Positions 51,554 through 60,087 of a stretch of DNA of 64,000 bases are shown piece by piece. Numbering within the stretch: position 1 is the stretch's first letter; every line of letters starts with the position of its first letter. The translations under genes were made by a program, and so were the position numbers. Under the pieces are notes generated by a model that was not told the origin of the DNA, searched no databases, and was given only the letters and a program-made list of their open reading frames with translations. Source of the stretch: Pseudomonas sp. Irchel 3H7 (GTDB taxonomy: Bacteria; Pseudomonadota; Gammaproteobacteria; Pseudomonadales; Pseudomonadaceae). The stretch covers positions 94,448 through 158,447 of the forward strand of contig NZ_FYEA01000012.1 in NCBI RefSeq assembly GCF_900187605.1, in the 5' to 3' direction.

Positions 51554-53779
51554 ATGCACAACATTCCTGGGGCGACACACACACTGGCGCAGTCGATCCG
51601 TGCGGCTGGCTGGTTATTCACGGGGTTGGCGGCACTGCCGCTGCCTAACGCATTCGCTGCCGAGAGCAGTGATCAGGAGCCGACTCTCAAATCGGTGACC
51701 GTCACCGCCACGCGCCGCGAAGAGTCGCTGCAAAAAGTGCCCGTGGCGGTCTCGGTGATCGACGGCGAACAGCTTGAGCGCGACAACCGCAACGGCGTGG
51801 CCAGTATCGTCCAGCAAGTGCCGTCGCTGAATTTCCGCACCGGCGCATCGAACAAGGACACCTCGTTATTCGTGCGCGGCGTCGGTACGATTTCCACCTC
51901 GCCTGGCGTCGAGCCGACCGTGGCGACGGTGATCGATGGCGTGGTGTATGCGCGGCCGGGGCAGTCCACGCTCGATCTGCTGGATCTGGAACGCGTCGAA
52001 GTATTGCGTGGTCCGCAAGGCACGCTGTTTGGCAAAAACGCTTCGGCCGGTGTACTCAACATCACCAGCAAGGCACCCACCGCCGAGACGCACGGTTACA
52101 TCGATCAGTCGTATTACAGCGGCAACGAAAGCCGCACCCGTTTCGGCATTGGCGGCAGCCTGATACCGGACACGCTGAAAGGCTCGATCAGCACGCTGTT
52201 CGGCACCTACGACGGCAACGTCGACAACCAACACAACGGTCAAGAGGTCAACGGCTACAACCATCGTGGCGTGCGCGGAAAACTCGAATTCACCCCGAAT
52301 GACGACGTCACCTTCACCTTGATCGCCGATTACATGCAGTCCCACGACGACGGTCCCAATGGCGTTGTCAGCAAGTCGCTGACCCCGGCCTTCGCCAATG
52401 CGCTGAGCCCGGTCAATGCGAGCAGCCACAACCGTGACATCAACACCGACACCCGCTCACACGTTGAGGACATCAACAAAGGTCTGTCCGGCCAACTCGA
52501 CTGGCAACTGGGCGAATACACCCTGACGTCGATCACCGCATGGCGTGGCTGGGACAACACCCAATATCAGGACGGCGACCGTCTCGGCACAGTGACCGCC
52601 GCGTTCCCCGGCACCGCGGACAAGGGCGATCTGGCCTTCGATCAATACTCGCAAGAGTTGCGTCTGGCCTCGCCGAAGGGCGAGTTCCTCGAATACGTCG
52701 GCGGTCTGTTCTACATGCACGGCAAGGACGACGAGACCTATCAGCGCACGCTGACAACGACCACGCGCACCGATCGCGGCGTCGCTGATTACAGCACCAG
52801 CAGCGACAGCTATGCGGTGTTCGGGGAGAGCACGCTGAACTTCACGTCGGACTTTCGCGGCATCGCCGGCCTGCGCTACACCCACGATGATCTCGAATAC
52901 GATCACCGCCGCGTTTCGACCTCCGCGACCACGGTCAGCGGTATCCAACCGGCGACCAGCAGCTCAGGTTCTGTCGACGAAGACGGCTGGTCCGGCCGCC
53001 TCGGTGTGCAGTACGACTTGAGCGACGCCGTCACTACGTATCTGACCTATTCGCGCGGTTACAAAGGCCCGGCCTACAACGTGTTCTTCAATATGCAGCC
53101 GCGTGATACCGAAGCACTGAAACCGGAAACCTCCAACACCTGGGAAGCGGGGATCAAAGCGACGAGCTGGAACAATCGCCTGACCACCAACCTCGCGGTG
53201 TTCCACAGCGAGTACGACAACTATCAGGCGAACTTCTTCGACACCGTCGCCGGCCAGGTTGTGACGCGTCTGATCAACGCCGGCAGTGTCAGTACCGAAG
53301 GCGTCGAACTCGATTACGCCTTGCAGGCCACTCAGCAATTGAAGCTGTCCGGAGCGCTGGCTTACACCCGCGCGCGCATCGACGAATTCGCCTGCCCGGC
53401 GGGCGCGGCGGCGTCGTGCAACGTTAACGGCAAACCGCTGCCGTTCAGCCCGGACTGGAAAAGCTACGTGCGCGCCGACTACAGCATCCCGCTGGATAAC
53501 GGTCTGGATATCGAACTCGGCACCGACTACAGCTGGCAGAGCGAAGTGCAGTACGACATCAGCCAGAATCCCGACACCAAGCAGGGCGCCTACGGCCTGT
53601 GGAACGCCAGCGTCGCTCTGGCCGATTACAGCAACGGCTGGCGCGTCGCGCTGCTGGGCAAGAACCTCACCGACAAGTCCTATTCGCCATTGCTCGCCAG
53701 CGGCGGCAATTACATTTATCGCGCCGTGCCACGGGATGACGAGCGCTACTTCGGCGTGCAACTGCGCAAGGATTTTTGA
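51554..53779 (+). CDS. TonB-dependent outer-membrane receptor 2
   Basis: A 741-residue outer-membrane receptor. The ATG at 51554 is the last in-frame ATG before the signal peptide, which ends near NAFAAESS; upstream in-frame sequence is unlike a protein. A TonB box-like KSVTVTATRREES leads the plug, which includes EVLRGPQGTLFGKNASAGVLN. The barrel ends in FGVQLRKDF with the terminal Phe. It is cotranscribed with the NtaA-like monooxygenase gene, which starts 1 bp after its stop. It is a homologue of the receptor at 11577 with a different partner set. The ligand is probably an organosulfur compound or glycoside. Confidence 0.85.
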   Translation: MHNIPGATHTLAQSIRAAGWLFTGLAALPLPNAFAAESSDQEPTLKSVTVTATRREESLQKVPVAVSVIDGEQLERDNRNGVASIVQQVPSLNFRTGASNKDTSLFVRGVGTISTSPGVEPTVATVIDGVVYARPGQSTLDLLDLERVEVLRGPQGTLFGKNASAGVLNITSKAPTAETHGYIDQSYYSGNESRTRFGIGGSLIPDTLKGSISTLFGTYDGNVDNQHNGQEVNGYNHRGVRGKLEFTPNDDVTFTLIADYMQSHDDGPNGVVSKSLTPAFANALSPVNASSHNRDINTDTRSHVEDINKGLSGQLDWQLGEYTLTSITAWRGWDNTQYQDGDRLGTVTAAFPGTADKGDLAFDQYSQELRLASPKGEFLEYVGGLFYMHGKDDETYQRTLTTTTRTDRGVADYSTSSDSYAVFGESTLNFTSDFRGIAGLRYTHDDLEYDHRRVSTSATTVSGIQPATSSSGSVDEDGWSGRLGVQYDLSDAVTTYLTYSRGYKGPAYNVFFNMQPRDTEALKPETSNTWEAGIKATSWNNRLTTNLAVFHSEYDNYQANFFDTVAGQVVTRLINAGSVSTEGVELDYALQATQQLKLSGALAYTRARIDEFACPAGAAASCNVNGKPLPFSPDWKSYVRADYSIPLDNGLDIELGTDYSWQSEVQYDISQNPDTKQGAYGLWNASVALADYSNGWRVALLGKNLTDKSYSPLLASGGNYIYRAVPRDDERYFGVQLRKDF

Positions 53780-53780
53780 G

Positions 53781-55100
53781 ATGAGCAGACAGTTGAAACT
53801 CGGCGCGTTTCTCATGGCCACCGGGCACCACGTGGCGGCGTGGCGTCATCCGGAGGTGCCGGCCAACGCCGGCCTGGATTTCACCCACTACAAACAACTG
53901 GCGCAGATTGCCGAGGCGGCGAAGTTCGATGCGTTGTTTGTCGCTGACAGCGTCGCCGCGCCGACTCAGGACATCGCCAGTCGTATGGCGCGGTCGGATC
54001 ATTTTGAACCGCTGACGTTGCTCGCGGCCTTGAGTGCGGTGACCGAGCACATCGGCCTTATCGCCACGGCGACCACCAGCTACAACGAGCCGTATCACGT
54101 GGCGCGCAAATTCGCTTCGCTCGATCACCTTTCCGGTGGCCGTGCGGGGTGGAATCTGGTGACCTCGGACAATGCTGCCGAGGCGCTGAATTTTGGTCGT
54201 GATGAGCATATCGGCCATGCCGAACGCTACAGCCGTGCGCGCGAATTTCATCAGGTAGTGACCGGGCTTTGGGACAGTTGGGAGGATGATGCGTTTGCGC
54301 GCGACAAGGCCAGTGGGGCGTATTACGACCCGTCGAAACTGCATGTGCTGGATCACGTTGGTGAACACTTCAGGGTCAAAGGTCCGCTGAACGTTGCGCG
54401 TTCGCCGCAGGGGCAACCGGTGATTGTTCAGGCTGGCTCTTCGGAAACCGGGCGCGAATTGGCGGCGCAAACCGCTGAAGTGGTGTTCACCGCACAGACT
54501 TCGCTGGCCAGTGCCCAAGCGTTTTACGCCGACCTCAAGGGACGTCTGCCCAAGTACGGGCGCAGCGCCGATTCGCTGAAAATCATGCCCGGGGTTTTTG
54601 TCGTGGTCGGCGGCAGCGAAGCCGAAGCACAGGAAAAATGTGAAACGTTTCAGCAATTAGTCGAACCCGAGGTTGGCGTTGCCTTGCTTGGGCGTATGCT
54701 GGGTAACTTCGATTTGTCGAAGTACCCGCTGGACGGGCCGTTGCCGGACTTGCCGCTGACGGAAAACGGTCAGCAGAGCCGGCAGAAATTGCTGACGGAA
54801 TTGGCGGGGCGGGAGAACCTGAGCCTTGCCGAGCTCGGTCGCAAGATAGCCGGCGGGCGTGGGCATTACAGCCTGGTTGGTACGCCGGAGCAGATCGCTG
54901 ATCGCTTGCAGGAGTGGTTCGAACAGGGCGCGGCGGACGGCTTCAACGTGCTGGTACCCCACTTGCCGGGCGGTCTCGAAGACTTCGCCAATGGCGTGGT
55001 CCCGGAACTGCAACGACGTGGGTTGTTCAGAACTGAATACGAAGGCCGGACGTTGCGCGAGAACCTTGGCCTGGCTCGACCCGGCAATAGATTTTTGTAG
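53781..55100 (+). CDS. FMNH2-dependent monooxygenase 2, NtaA/SnaA/DszA family
   Basis: A 439-residue luciferase-like flavin monooxygenase. Motifs are LGAFLMATGHHVAAWRHP, ASLDHLSGGRAGWNLVTSDNAAEALNFG, VIVQAGSSETGRELAA and the closing RRGLFRTEYEGRTLRENLGL, all shared with NtaA and DszA. It starts 1 bp after the receptor stop, so uptake and oxidation are coupled. The flavin reductase it needs is not in the window. It is distantly related to the 37447 enzyme and has a normal sulfur amino acid content. It is likely to oxidise or desulfurise the compound taken up by the receptor. Confidence 0.87.
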   Translation: MSRQLKLGAFLMATGHHVAAWRHPEVPANAGLDFTHYKQLAQIAEAAKFDALFVADSVAAPTQDIASRMARSDHFEPLTLLAALSAVTEHIGLIATATTSYNEPYHVARKFASLDHLSGGRAGWNLVTSDNAAEALNFGRDEHIGHAERYSRAREFHQVVTGLWDSWEDDAFARDKASGAYYDPSKLHVLDHVGEHFRVKGPLNVARSPQGQPVIVQAGSSETGRELAAQTAEVVFTAQTSLASAQAFYADLKGRLPKYGRSADSLKIMPGVFVVVGGSEAEAQEKCETFQQLVEPEVGVALLGRMLGNFDLSKYPLDGPLPDLPLTENGQQSRQKLLTELAGRENLSLAELGRKIAGGRGHYSLVGTPEQIADRLQEWFEQGAADGFNVLVPHLPGGLEDFANGVVPELQRRGLFRTEYEGRTLRENLGLARPGNRFL

Positions 55101-55106
55101 CACCCA

Positions 55107-55170
55107 ATCGCTAGCAGGCTAGCTCCCACAGGAGACTGCATTCCAATGTGGGAGCTAGCCTGCTAGCGAT
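55107..55170. repeat. REPIN, variant
   Basis: ATCGCTAGCAGGCTAGCTCC and its inverted copy: a variant of the GCGAGCAGGCT family in which compensating changes (CTAG for CGAG) keep the stem paired. It lies between the monooxygenase and aldo/keto reductase genes. Confidence 0.85.
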
Positions 55171-55210
55171 GAAGTCGACACCCATTTCAAGACAGACAAG
55201 AGAGGATTCG

Positions 55211-56248
55211 ATGACTTACACCGCTGCCGAAAACCGCTACGACTCCATCCCTTACCGCCGCGTCGGGCGCAGTGGTCTGGTACTGCCGGCGCTGTCGCTG
55301 GGTCTGTGGCACAACTTTGGCGACAGCACGCCGATCGACACCCAGCGCGCCTTGCTGCGCACAGCGTTTGATCTGGGTATCAACCACTTCGACCTGGCCA
55401 ACAATTACGGCCCGCCGTATGGCAGCGCCGAGATCAATTTCGGTCGTCTGCTGCGCGAAGACTTCAAGCAGTACCGCGACGAACTGATCATCTCCAGCAA
55501 GGCCGGTTGGGACATGTGGCCCGGCCCTTACGGCCAGGGCGGTGGCTCGCGTAAATACGTGCTGGCCAGCCTCGACCAGAGCCTGCAACGCCTCGGTCTG
55601 GACTATGTGGATATCTTCTATTCGCACCGCTTCGACCCGGACACCCCGCTGGAAGAAACCGCCAGCGCCCTGGCTACAGCCGTGCAGCAGGGCAAGGCGT
55701 TGTACATCGGTATCTCGTCGTACTCGGGGGTGAAAACCCGTGAGATCGCGGCGCTGTTGAAAGAGTGGAAAGTGCCGCTGCTGATTCATCAGCCGGCTTA
55801 CAACCTGCTCAATCGCTGGGTGGAAAAAGACCTGCTGGATACCACCGATGAACTCGGTACTGGCGTGATTGCTTTCACTCCACTGGCGCAAGGTCTGCTC
55901 ACCGACAAATACCTCAATGGCGTGCCGGCGGATGCGCGGGTCAATCGTCCGGGCGGTGGTTCGTTGCAGGCTTCGCACCTGTCCGAGGCCAACATTGCTC
56001 ATGTGCGGGCGTTGAATGAAATCGCCAAGCGTCGTGGCCAGAGCCTGGCGCAATTGGCGTTGGCGTGGACGCTGCGCGATCCTCGGGTGACGTCGGCGCT
56101 GATTGGTGCGAGCCGGCCGGAGCAGATTATCGAGAACGTCGGGGCGTTGAAGAATTTGAGTTTCAGTGCTGAAGAGTTGGCAGAGATTGACCGGTTTGCC
56201 CAAGAGGGCGGGATCAATCTTTGGGAGAAGCCTTCGACGGCGGAGTGA
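55211..56248 (+). CDS. Aldo/keto reductase, YghZ type
   Basis: A 345-residue NAD(P)H-dependent TIM-barrel reductase starting at 55211 with AGAGGA upstream. Family features are FDLGINHFDLANNYGPPYGSAE with the catalytic Asp and Tyr, the lysine in SSKAGWDMWPGPYG, LDYVDIFYSHR with the catalytic His and GASRPEQIIENVGALKN near the cofactor site. E. coli YghZ reduces L-glyceraldehyde-3-phosphate and methylglyoxal. Apart from the initiator it has one methionine and no cysteine, so it may belong to the sulfur-starvation response. A possible role is reducing an aldehyde released by the upstream monooxygenase. Confidence 0.87.
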   Translation: MTYTAAENRYDSIPYRRVGRSGLVLPALSLGLWHNFGDSTPIDTQRALLRTAFDLGINHFDLANNYGPPYGSAEINFGRLLREDFKQYRDELIISSKAGWDMWPGPYGQGGGSRKYVLASLDQSLQRLGLDYVDIFYSHRFDPDTPLEETASALATAVQQGKALYIGISSYSGVKTREIAALLKEWKVPLLIHQPAYNLLNRWVEKDLLDTTDELGTGVIAFTPLAQGLLTDKYLNGVPADARVNRPGGGSLQASHLSEANIAHVRALNEIAKRRGQSLAQLALAWTLRDPRVTSALIGASRPEQIIENVGALKNLSFSAEELAEIDRFAQEGGINLWEKPSTAE

Positions 56249-56279
56249 TGAAGATTGGGTTGGGTCAGCAAGATCCAAC

Positions 56280-56457
56280 CCCCTCACCCCAGCCCTCTCC
56301 CCCAGGCGGGCGAGGGGGAAAGGGAGCAGATCTTCATGCCTTTCAAAACTTGAATTCAACCCGACATTTCAGGTCGATGTAGCTCGTACAAACACCTCGG
56401 TCAGTCCCCTCTCCCTCGGGGCGGTCCGACGTTTCGGGAGGGTTAGGGTGAGGGGCT
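56280..56457. repeat. MITE-like intergenic element, copy 6
   Basis: About 178 bp with a left end of CCCTCACCCCAGCCCTCTCC and a right end carrying GGCGGTCCGACGTTTCGGGA, the inverse of the insert in copy 1. It lies between the convergent aldo/keto reductase and tauD genes. Confidence 0.8.
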
Positions 56458-56474
56458 TTTGGCTTTAAAACGTC

Positions 56475-57317
56475 TCAACGAAAAAACGGCACATCCCCCA
56501 ACACCGTCGCCCGCTGCATCACCCGCCGCTCCGGCCGATAATCATCCACCGCGTAATGCTGCGTCACGCGGTTATCCCAGAACGCAATGTCGTCCTTTTG
56601 CCAGCGCCAGCGAATGGTGAATTCCGGCCGCGTCGCGTGGGCAAACAGAAACTTCAGAATCGCCTCGCTCTCGGTTTCCGACAGCTCATTGATCTTCGAC
56701 GTAAACCCTTCATTGACGAACAACGAGTGCCGCCCGCTGACCGGATGCGTACGAATCACCGGGTGCGACAGCGGTGGATTCTTGCGTCGAGCTTCTTCCC
56801 ACTGCGCCAGCGCTTCAGGCGTATTGCCGTAGCGCTCCAGCGGAAACGAGCGAGTGAAATCGTGAGTCGCGGTCAGCCCTTCGAGCAAGCCTTTCAGCGG
56901 CGCTGACAGCGCTTCATAAGCTGCAATCCCGCTGGCCCACAAGGTATCGCCACCGAATTCCGGCAACAGCTTTGCACTGAGCACGGCGCCCATCGCAGGT
57001 GTCGGCAGGAAGGTCACGTCGGTGTGCCAGATCGCGTTGTCGCGCACGTCGGTGACGGCGGTGTCGAGGATCAGCACTTCCGGTTGTTCCGGTACGTTTG
57101 GGTAGATCGGGTGAATGTGCAGGTCGCCGAAATAGGCGGCGAAACGTGCCTGTTGCGAAGGCTCGATTGGCTGGTTGCGGAAGAACAACACTTGATACTT
57201 GAGCAGCGCCTGTTCGATGGCGTCGCGGTGTTCCAGGGTCAACGGCTGGCTGATGTCGACGCCGCTGATTTGCGCGCCTAGGGCCGAGCTTAACGGGGTG
57301 ATGTTGAGGCTGCTCAT
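56475..57317 (-). CDS. tauD: Taurine dioxygenase TauD
   Basis: A 2-oxoglutarate- and Fe(II)-dependent dioxygenase that converts taurine to aminoacetaldehyde and sulfite in the cytoplasm. The 280 residues align along their length with E. coli TauD. Iron ligands are His98 and Asp100 in IWHTDVTF and His254 in TQHYAVDDY. RTHPVSGRHSLFVNEGFT and the RR near residue 265 fit the oxoglutarate site. It has two internal methionines and no cysteine. It is last in tauABCD, separated from tauC by 83 bp that contain a perfect long palindrome. Confidence 0.94.
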   Translation of the reverse strand: MSSLNITPLSSALGAQISGVDISQPLTLEHRDAIEQALLKYQVLFFRNQPIEPSQQARFAAYFGDLHIHPIYPNVPEQPEVLILDTAVTDVRDNAIWHTDVTFLPTPAMGAVLSAKLLPEFGGDTLWASGIAAYEALSAPLKGLLEGLTATHDFTRSFPLERYGNTPEALAQWEEARRKNPPLSHPVIRTHPVSGRHSLFVNEGFTSKINELSETESEAILKFLFAHATRPEFTIRWRWQKDDIAFWDNRVTQHYAVDDYRPERRVMQRATVLGDVPFFR

Positions 57318-57340
57318 GGTCTTTCTCTTAAATTCCGGAT

Positions 57341-57389
57341 AATCACCCCCTGTAGGAGCTGCCTGCGGCAGCTCCTACAGGGGGTGATT
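57341..57389. repeat. Perfect 49-nt palindrome between tauC and tauD
   Basis: Two perfect 23-bp arms, each including TGTAGGAGCTGCC or its complement, around a 3-base TGC loop. It would form a very stable hairpin in the tauABCD message. The core belongs to the TAGGAGCTGCC REP family. Confidence 0.9.
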
Positions 57390-57400
57390 CAAAAAATGCT

Positions 57401-58240
57401 TTAGTGGGCCTGGCCGTGCCACGGCACCAGTTTGCGCTGCAGGGCGCGCAGGCCCATTTCCATGGTGAAGGCGATCAGGGCGATGACCAGAATCCCCAGC
57501 ACCACCACATCGGTGACCAGGAATTGCGCGGCCGACTGCACCATGAAGCCCAAACCGCTGGTGGCGGCGATCAGTTCAGCCGCGACCAGCGTCGACCAAC
57601 CAACCCCCAGACCAATGCGCACGCCCGTCAAAATGTCCGGCAACGCGCTCGGCAAAATCACATGACGAATCAGCTGCAAACGCGTCGCACCTAACGACTG
57701 CGCCGCACGCAATTTCGCTGGATCAACCGTGCGCACGCCGGTGGCAGTAGCGATGGCAATCGGCGCGAAAATCGCCAGATAAATCAGCAGCACTTTCGAC
57801 AACTCGCCGATGCCGCACCAGATCACGATCAGCGGCAGATAAGCCAGCGGCGGAATAGGGCGGTAGAACTCGATCAGCGGATCGAGCACGCCACGGGCGA
57901 TACGGTTGGCGCCGATCGCGATGCCCACCGGTACGGCAGTCAGAATCGCAAAACCGAGGCCCAGACCGATGCGGCTCAGGCTCGCGCCGAGGTGCTGCCA
58001 CAACGTCGAATCCATATAGCCCGTGGTCGCCAGCAACCAGCCCTTTTGCAGCACGGCGGAGGGGGGTGGCAGGAACAGCGGTTCGATCAATCCAGTAGCA
58101 GTCACCGCCCACCAGATGGCCAACAAAGCGAACAACGTCAGCAGGCTTATCCAGCGTGTACTGAGGCTGCGGCGCAGCGGAATCGCCACCGACACGGTGG
58201 CGGGTTTTACCGCCGCCGAGGAAACGTCGTAACTGCTCAT
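57401..58240 (-). CDS. tauC: Taurine ABC importer permease TauC
   Basis: A 279-residue inner-membrane permease of the taurine/sulfonate family with about six spans. The EAA loop is LRAAQSLGATRLQLIRHVILPSALPDILTGVRIGLG. An N-terminal cytoplasmic tail of about 30 residues precedes the first span (WISLLTLFALLAIWWAVTATG). Its start overlaps the end of tauB by 4 bp. Confidence 0.93.
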   Translation of the reverse strand: MSSYDVSSAAVKPATVSVAIPLRRSLSTRWISLLTLFALLAIWWAVTATGLIEPLFLPPPSAVLQKGWLLATTGYMDSTLWQHLGASLSRIGLGLGFAILTAVPVGIAIGANRIARGVLDPLIEFYRPIPPLAYLPLIVIWCGIGELSKVLLIYLAIFAPIAIATATGVRTVDPAKLRAAQSLGATRLQLIRHVILPSALPDILTGVRIGLGVGWSTLVAAELIAATSGLGFMVQSAAQFLVTDVVVLGILVIALIAFTMEMGLRALQRKLVPWHGQAH

Positions 58241-59031
58241 GCGCGCTCCTGCCGTTGCCCGGCGCTGCGTTGCGAGAACACTTTGCTCAGCACGTGTTCG
58301 CGGGTTTCGATAAAACGCGGATCGGATTTGATCGCGCGGGCGGACTCACCGGCGGCGTAACGCTGACCGAAGTCCAAGTGCAGACGCTCCACGATCTGCC
58401 CCGGATTCGGCGCGAGCAGAATCAGGTCAGTGGCGAGGAATACCGCTTCTTCAATGTCATGGGTAATCAGGAAAACCGGCTTGGCCGTGCGCTGCCAGAC
58501 TTGCAGTAATAACTCCTGCATCTGTTCGCGGGTGAACGCGTCGAGGGCGCCGAAGGGTTCGTCCATCAGCAATACGCGCGGATCAGCGGCGAGGGCGCGG
58601 GCGAGGCCGACGCGTTGTTTCTGGCCACCGGAAAGCTGCCAGATACGACGGCTTTCGAAACCGGAGAGGTCAACCAGTGCGAGCATTTCGCGGGCGATCT
58701 TTTCGCGCTTGTCTTTGGCGACACCAGCCAGTTCCAGACCGAACGCGACATTGGCCAACACATCCTGCCAGGGCAGCAAAGCATCGTCCTGGAACACCAC
58801 GCCACGTTCGGCGCTCGGGCCTTTGACCGGTACGCCGTCGAGGGTGATGCGCCCGGCACTCGGTTCGACGAAACCGGCAATCAGGTTCAACAGCGAAGTC
58901 TTGCCACTGCCGGACGGGCCGAGGGCGACCAGCAATTGCTGAGGCCCCAGGGTCAGAGAAATATCCGCCAGCACCGGTGTCGGGCTGCCCGGGTACTGTG
59001 CGCTGATGCGCTCCAGCTGTAGCAAGGCCAT
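58237..59031 (-). CDS. tauB: Taurine ABC importer ATPase TauB
   Basis: A 264-residue ATPase. Walker A is GPSGSGKT (38-45), the signature is LSGGQKQR (133-140), and Walker B is VLLMDEPFGALD. The H-loop is ITHDIEEAVF. GVVFQDDALLPWQDVLANVAFGLELAG is typical of the TauB/SsuB group. It starts 16 bp after tauA. Confidence 0.93.
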   Translation of the reverse strand: MALLQLERISAQYPGSPTPVLADISLTLGPQQLLVALGPSGSGKTSLLNLIAGFVEPSAGRITLDGVPVKGPSAERGVVFQDDALLPWQDVLANVAFGLELAGVAKDKREKIAREMLALVDLSGFESRRIWQLSGGQKQRVGLARALAADPRVLLMDEPFGALDAFTREQMQELLLQVWQRTAKPVFLITHDIEEAVFLATDLILLAPNPGQIVERLHLDFGQRYAAGESARAIKSDPRFIETREHVLSKVFSQRSAGQRQERA

Positions 59032-59047
59032 CGCAGTTAACTCCCGA

Positions 59048-60025
59048 TCAGTTGGTGATGTATTTGGCGCTGACGTACGGCGCGTAGTCCGGCAGAACGG
59101 CTTCGACCTTGCCTTGCTCCTTGAGGAACGCGGCGGTGTCGGTGATGGCTTTGGTGGTCGGCGCGCCGAGGCTGACGACCTGATCCGCCGCCAGCGGGTA
59201 GACGTTGCCTTGCAGCAGCAACGGAATGTCGCTGGCCTTGGCGCCGGAGAGTTTCACCAGTTTGTCGACGTTGGACTGATTGGCGAGCCAGGCTTTCGGG
59301 TCTTTGCGGTAGTCGGCGTAGGCGTCGAGGGTGACCTTGGCGAAGGCGGTGACGATTTCCGGATGCTTCTCGGCGAAGTCCTTGCGCACGATCCACGCGT
59401 CGAAAGTCGGCGCGCCGAACTTGGCCAGCTCGCCGGAAGTGATCAGTACTTTGCCGTTTTCCTTGGCCACGCCCAGCGCCGGATCCCACACGTAAGTGGC
59501 GTCGATGTCACCGCGTTTCCACGCCGCGATGATCGCTGGCGGCGCGAGGTTGAGCACGGTGACTTTCGCTGGATCGATGTTCCAGTGTTTCAGCGCGGCG
59601 AGCAGGCTGTAGTGACCGGTGGACACGAACGGCACGGCGATTTTCTTGCCGATCAGATCTTGCGGGGTCTTGATGCCGGAACCGTCGCGAGCGACCAGTG
59701 CTTCAGCGGCGCCGATCTGCGTGGCGATGAGGAAGGTTTCGACCGGGACTTTGCGGGTGATCGCGGCAGTCAGCGGGCTGGAGCCGAGGTAGCCGATCTG
59801 CACGTCACCGGAGGCGATGGCGGCGATGATGTCGGCGCCGTTATCGAACTTGCGCCAGGCGATGTCGGCTTTGGTGGCTTTTTCGTAAGCGCCGTCGGCC
59901 TGAGCGACTTTTGCCGGGTCAACAGTGGTTTGGTAGGCGACGGTGAGGTCGGCGGCCTGAGCCAGGAAACTTGCGGCAGCCAAGGAGGCTACGGCGAGCA
60001 GGCGAAGCGGGAAATTCAGTTTCAT
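59048..60025 (-). CDS. tauA: Taurine-binding protein TauA
   Basis: The periplasmic binding protein for taurine, 325 residues, with a signal peptide ending at FLAQAADL. Family segments are VAYQTTVDPAKVAQADGAYEK, WRKFDNGADIIAAIASGDVQIGYLGSSP and DIDATYVWDPALG. The mature protein contains no methionine and no cysteine. It is first in tauA-tauB-tauC-tauD, with an operator-like motif about 70 bp upstream. Confidence 0.94.
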   Translation of the reverse strand: MKLNFPLRLLAVASLAAASFLAQAADLTVAYQTTVDPAKVAQADGAYEKATKADIAWRKFDNGADIIAAIASGDVQIGYLGSSPLTAAITRKVPVETFLIATQIGAAEALVARDGSGIKTPQDLIGKKIAVPFVSTGHYSLLAALKHWNIDPAKVTVLNLAPPAIIAAWKRGDIDATYVWDPALGVAKENGKVLITSGELAKFGAPTFDAWIVRKDFAEKHPEIVTAFAKVTLDAYADYRKDPKAWLANQSNVDKLVKLSGAKASDIPLLLQGNVYPLAADQVVSLGAPTTKAITDTAAFLKEQGKVEAVLPDYAPYVSAKYITN

Positions 60026-60087
60026 TGAACAGCTCCATATCAGGCGACCGAGCGTCGGCGTGAAAGGAGACTAAATGATCTAAGAAT

